A DNA stretch of 18,031 nucleotides from GCA-002722245 sp964230605 (lineage in GTDB: Bacteria > Bacteroidota > Bacteroidia > Flavobacteriales_C > GCA-002722245). The notes under the pieces were generated by a model. It searched no databases and was not told the DNA's origin. It worked only from the letters and a program-made list of their open reading frames with translations. The position numbers and the translations under genes were made by a program. Shown here piece after piece: positions 15,574 through 18,031 of this stretch. Positions within the stretch are counted from its first letter, which is position 1. Each line of letters begins with the position of its first letter. The DNA is taken from positions 1-18,031 of the forward strand of contig CAXRIN010000098.1 in NCBI GenBank assembly GCA_964230605.1. Reading direction: 5' to 3'.

Positions 15574-15864
15574 CTATCTAATTACAGCAACTCTTCCAAC
15601 TCTTGTCCTTTTCTCAACTTTCTCATTTACGTTTAGATAACTATAAGTTAACTTGTAAACGTAAACATCTTGTTGAACCGGACTTCCATTGTATGTTCCA
15701 TCCCAAGAATCTCCAATTGCATGACCTTCCCAAATTAGTTCCCCCCATCGGTTAAATACATAAACTTCTACCTCTTCAATTCCTCTTCCTCTAATTTCCC
15801 AACGGTCATTCAATCCATTACCATCTGCAGTAATTGAATTTGGTAACCAAATACTTGCTGGACA
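15574..15864 (-). other. Type B T9SS sorting domain (CHU_C / gliding motility-associated C-terminal domain)
   Basis: This segment encodes the last 96 residues of the repeat protein, starting at C-P-A-S-I-W. The order P-N-S-I-T-A-D-G-N-G-L-N-D, V-Y-V-F-N-R-W-G-E-L-I-W, W-D-G-T-Y-N-G and V-Y-V-Y-K-L-T-Y is diagnostic of the type B class, distinct from the type A-like domain at the end of PorU. Type B domains direct T9SS export and generally work together with an SprF-like barrel. Confidence 0.9.
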
Positions 15865-18031
15865 ATCTTCTTTAATCGTTACAAAATCCTGAGTAACACA
15901 TCCTGCTTGATTTGTTATATCTACTATATAAGTACCAGGTTCATCAACTATTAAAGTTTGATTTGTATCATTTGGAGAAGTATTCCATTGGAACTGACCA
16001 CTTCTTCCTGCATTCAATACCAAACCATTTTCGAAATCTTCAAAACACAATACTGTATCTTCCATCAAACTTGATATCGGGTTAGGATAAAAAGTTACTA
16101 CAACTGAATCCACATCCGAACAGTTACCATTCGTTACTTCCAACCAGTAAATTCCAGTTGTTGTTTCAGTCACTCCTATACCTTTACTTCCATCATGCCA
16201 TGTATAATCATAAGATTCATCTGTTGATGGTGAACTTAAATTAACAAACTCATCCGTCTCACAAAGGTTTGTATCATTTCCTAAGTCTACCTCTGGTACA
16301 GCCAAGAACGTAAAGTTTATCACATCAGATCCATAACAATTTGTTGCATCCTCAGTAACTGTTACCGTATACTCTCCTGAAGTACTTACAGAAATATCGG
16401 CAGTAGTTTCATTGCTTGCTCCAGACCACTGGTGTGAATAAAGCGCTTCGTCAAAACCAGTTCCCAAATCGTAAGCTTCTCCTTCACATAATGTTTGATC
16501 ATCTGGTAAATTAACTACCGGAGGGTTATTTACTGTTAAATAAACACTTATCGTGTCCTCACATCCATTAGCATCAGTTACAGTAACACTATATCTACCT
16601 TCCGCTGTCGCTACAATTGTATTTGTATTTTCTCCTGTATTCCAAACACTAGTTACATTCACCAATCCATGATCTAAAACTCTATCCTCTCCTAAACAAA
16701 TTGGATTAGCTGATAATTGTGGATCTGGAAGTGCGTTTACAGTAAAGTTCTTAGCATCATCACCTGAACAACCTGCGTCACTGTTAATTGTTACAGAAAT
16801 TTGTCCAGCATCAGCCAATGATGCCTCTGTTATTGTAAAGTTATTTCCTGTTGAACCGTCTTGCCATAAGAATGTATATCCTGCAGCAGGGTAACCTGAT
16901 TCAAAAGTAACATCCTCCCCTTCACAAATCGCAGTATCTAATAAACTTACAGGAAGCGTGTTACTTACATTAACAAAATTGGTATCCTTTGATATACACC
17001 CAAACTCATTTGTATAATGTAAAATCACTCGAACAAAATCTCCGTCATTTTGATTTTCCACAGTGTAATCTGTACCATTCGAATTATCATTTTGCCATTC
17101 CCAACTTGCTCCTCCTACACCTTGTAATCCTACAGGAACTTCTACAGTATGACTACCTCCTGGACAAATCGTAGTCGTATCTCCTGCAAACCCAATTGGT
17201 GTACCTTGCTCTTCAGTAACAACTAAACTATCTCCATTGATACAACCATTAGCGTCTGTTGCTATTAAAGCATAAGTACCAACATTTGATACATCTTGCT
17301 TTTGAGCCACACCTAACGGAACTGGGATTGCATTAGTAATATCCAACCACTGATAAGAAGTAAACACTCCTCCATCCAACTCAATAACAGGGTTAGTTCC
17401 AGCACAAATGAAAGTATCTGTACCTAAATCAACTACTGGTAAAGCATTTACAAATAACTCAACATCATCTGTTGCTCTACATCCAGCACTATCAACTTCT
17501 AAAGTATAAACACCTGCTTGATCTGTAGTAAAAGTAAAGTCTGTTGAAGCATCCTGCCAACCAATCACAGTAACATCTACTCTACCTGATAACATCCCAA
17601 ACTCAACAGCTGCATCTCCCTCACATATCGAAGTATCATTTCCTAAATCAATCACTAACGGGTTTACCTCAGTAATAGTAATATCATCAGTTCCAGAACA
17701 CCCTCCTGCGTCTGCAACAGTTACTGTTACATTTCCGGCTCCAGTCTCAAATGTTTTATCATTTTGAGGTCCAGCACCATTCCAATCATAAGTATAACCT
17801 GCTCCAAAACCTGCATCCAAAGTCACTTGTGTTCCAGGACAGATTTCTAAATCTTCTCCTAGATTAACAGTTAATTCATCATCGACTTTCAAGTAAACAG
17901 AATCTGAATCCGAACATCCATTCATGGTAACAACCACTTTGTAAAGACCTTCTTCTCCATTTCCTTTGGTAATTACCTGACTAGCCTCACCACTACTCCA
18001 AGCATAAGTTGCTCCTGGGTTACCAGCATCA
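15574..18031 (-). CDS. Large Ig-like repeat surface protein with T9SS type B sorting domain (5' end outside window)
   Basis: The reading frame is open through the right edge of the window. A GTG at 17937 is internal, because the codons beyond it (to 18030) continue the repeat pattern. 818 residues are visible and the N-terminus is missing. The protein consists of tandem beta-sandwich repeats of about 70-83 residues, each opening with a V-D-L-G-x-D-T-x-x-C-x-G-like segment, passing a central W, and closing with Y-x-V-x-V-x-x-x-x-G-C. Nine complete copies and one partial are visible. The last 96 residues form the gliding-motility-associated (CHU_C, type B) T9SS sorting domain: W-L-P-N-S-I-T, N-G-L-N-D-R-W, V-F-N-R-W-G, W-D-G-T-Y-N-G, V-Y-V-Y-K-L. 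The protein should be exported by the T9SS and act at the surface as an adhesin or structural fibre. Its exact ligand is unknown. It stands alone before a strong terminator. Confidence 0.9.
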   Translation of the reverse strand, partial: DAGNPGATYAWSSGEASQVITKGNGEEGLYKVVVTMNGCSDSDSVYLKVDDELTVNLGEDLEICPGTQVTLDAGFGAGYTYDWNGAGPQNDKTFETGAGNVTVTVADAGGCSGTDDITITEVNPLVIDLGNDTSICEGDAAVEFGMLSGRVDVTVIGWQDASTDFTFTTDQAGVYTLEVDSAGCRATDDVELFVNALPVVDLGTDTFICAGTNPVIELDGGVFTSYQWLDITNAIPVPLGVAQKQDVSNVGTYALIATDANGCINGDSLVVTEEQGTPIGFAGDTTTICPGGSHTVEVPVGLQGVGGASWEWQNDNSNGTDYTVENQNDGDFVRVILHYTNEFGCISKDTNFVNVSNTLPVSLLDTAICEGEDVTFESGYPAAGYTFLWQDGSTGNNFTITEASLADAGQISVTINSDAGCSGDDAKNFTVNALPDPQLSANPICLGEDRVLDHGLVNVTSVWNTGENTNTIVATAEGRYSVTVTDANGCEDTISVYLTVNNPPVVNLPDDQTLCEGEAYDLGTGFDEALYSHQWSGASNETTADISVSTSGEYTVTVTEDATNCYGSDVINFTFLAVPEVDLGNDTNLCETDEFVNLSSPSTDESYDYTWHDGSKGIGVTETTTGIYWLEVTNGNCSDVDSVVVTFYPNPISSLMEDTVLCFEDFENGLVLNAGRSGQFQWNTSPNDTNQTLIVDEPGTYIVDITNQAGCVTQDFVTIKEDCPASIWLPNSITADGNGLNDRWEIRGRGIEEVEVYVFNRWGELIWEGHAIGDSWDGTYNGSPVQQDVYVYKLTYSYLNVNEKVEKRTRVGRVAVIR
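15865..18031 (-). repeat. Array of about ten Ig/PKD-like repeats in the surface protein
   Basis: The repeats are visible at protein level only. DNA copies have diverged, so no long exact DNA repeats occur. Successive units begin near LTVNLGEDLEICPG, LVIDLGNDTSICEG, VVDLGTDTFICAG, TPIGFAGDTTTICPG, PVSLLDTAICEG, DPQLSANPICLG, VVNLPDDQTLCEG, EVDLGNDTNLCE and ISSLMEDTVLCFE. Each unit has one early and one late Cys about 45-65 residues apart, most likely a disulfide. More copies probably lie beyond the window. Confidence 0.85.

Noticed and set aside
17935..17937. A GTG start that would give a complete 787-residue repeat protein
   Set aside because: The frame stays open to the window edge and the upstream codons continue the Ig-like repeat, including its Trp. 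There is no signal peptide at the GTG, so the gene is 5'-truncated by the window.
15865..18031. A CRISPR-like or satellite DNA array
   Set aside because: The periodicity exists only in the protein. DNA copies are diverged and the reading frame is intact throughout.

Overview
The window comes from a low-GC member of the Bacteroidota, most likely of the flavobacterial lineage. The evidence is a cluster of type IX secretion (T9SS) and gliding genes found only in this phylum (gldJ, a PorP/SprF-family protein, porU, and a surface protein with a type B T9SS sorting domain). Genes lack Shine-Dalgarno-like leaders, and a Bacteroidota-type promoter (TTTG, 21 nt, TAnnTTTG) sits in front of the tRNA gene. 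I cannot name the genus from sequence alone.

Layout. 1-142: the 3' end of an ISL3-type insertion sequence. 266-413: a tRNA-His gene on the minus strand with its own promoter and terminator. 449-2545 (+): a copper-type P1B ATPase. 2578-4947 (-): an operon for pyruvate dehydrogenase E1-alpha (pdhA) and E2 (pdhC), read pdhA to pdhC and closed by a terminator. 5140-6469 (-): murF with its terminator. 6482-9163 (-): a PorP/SprF-like gene followed by gldJ and a strong hairpin terminator. 9280-13083 (+): porU, divergent from the PorP/SprF-like gene. 13087-15425 (-): a phosphohexomutase gene overlapping by one base a DUF2279 membrane-associated protein gene, which converges on porU with a 3-bp gap. 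15521-18031 (-): terminator and 3' portion of a large repeat-rich surface protein, open at the right window edge.

How the genes work together. The 6.5-18 kb part is mainly an envelope and secretion region. GldJ is an outer-membrane lipoprotein of the gliding/T9SS apparatus. PorU is the T9SS surface sortase that processes cargo carrying a C-terminal sorting domain. The PorP/SprF-like protein is an outer-membrane barrel of the type that serves particular cargo. The repeat protein at the right edge is a predicted T9SS cargo. MurF (peptidoglycan precursor) and the phosphohexomutase (sugar phosphates for glycans) are envelope biosynthesis enzymes. The left part is housekeeping (tRNA, copper export, pyruvate dehydrogenase) plus one mobile-element remnant.

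I saw no clearly undescribed system. The best leads are: a Ser-to-Asp change in the last metal-binding motif of the copper ATPase; a type B cargo protein without its own adjacent SprF-like partner, near a PorP/SprF-like gene linked to gldJ; a DUF2279 gene wedged between porU and a sugar mutase; a terminator lying almost against the murF start codon; and a degenerate tRNA T-arm-like copy beside tRNA-His.
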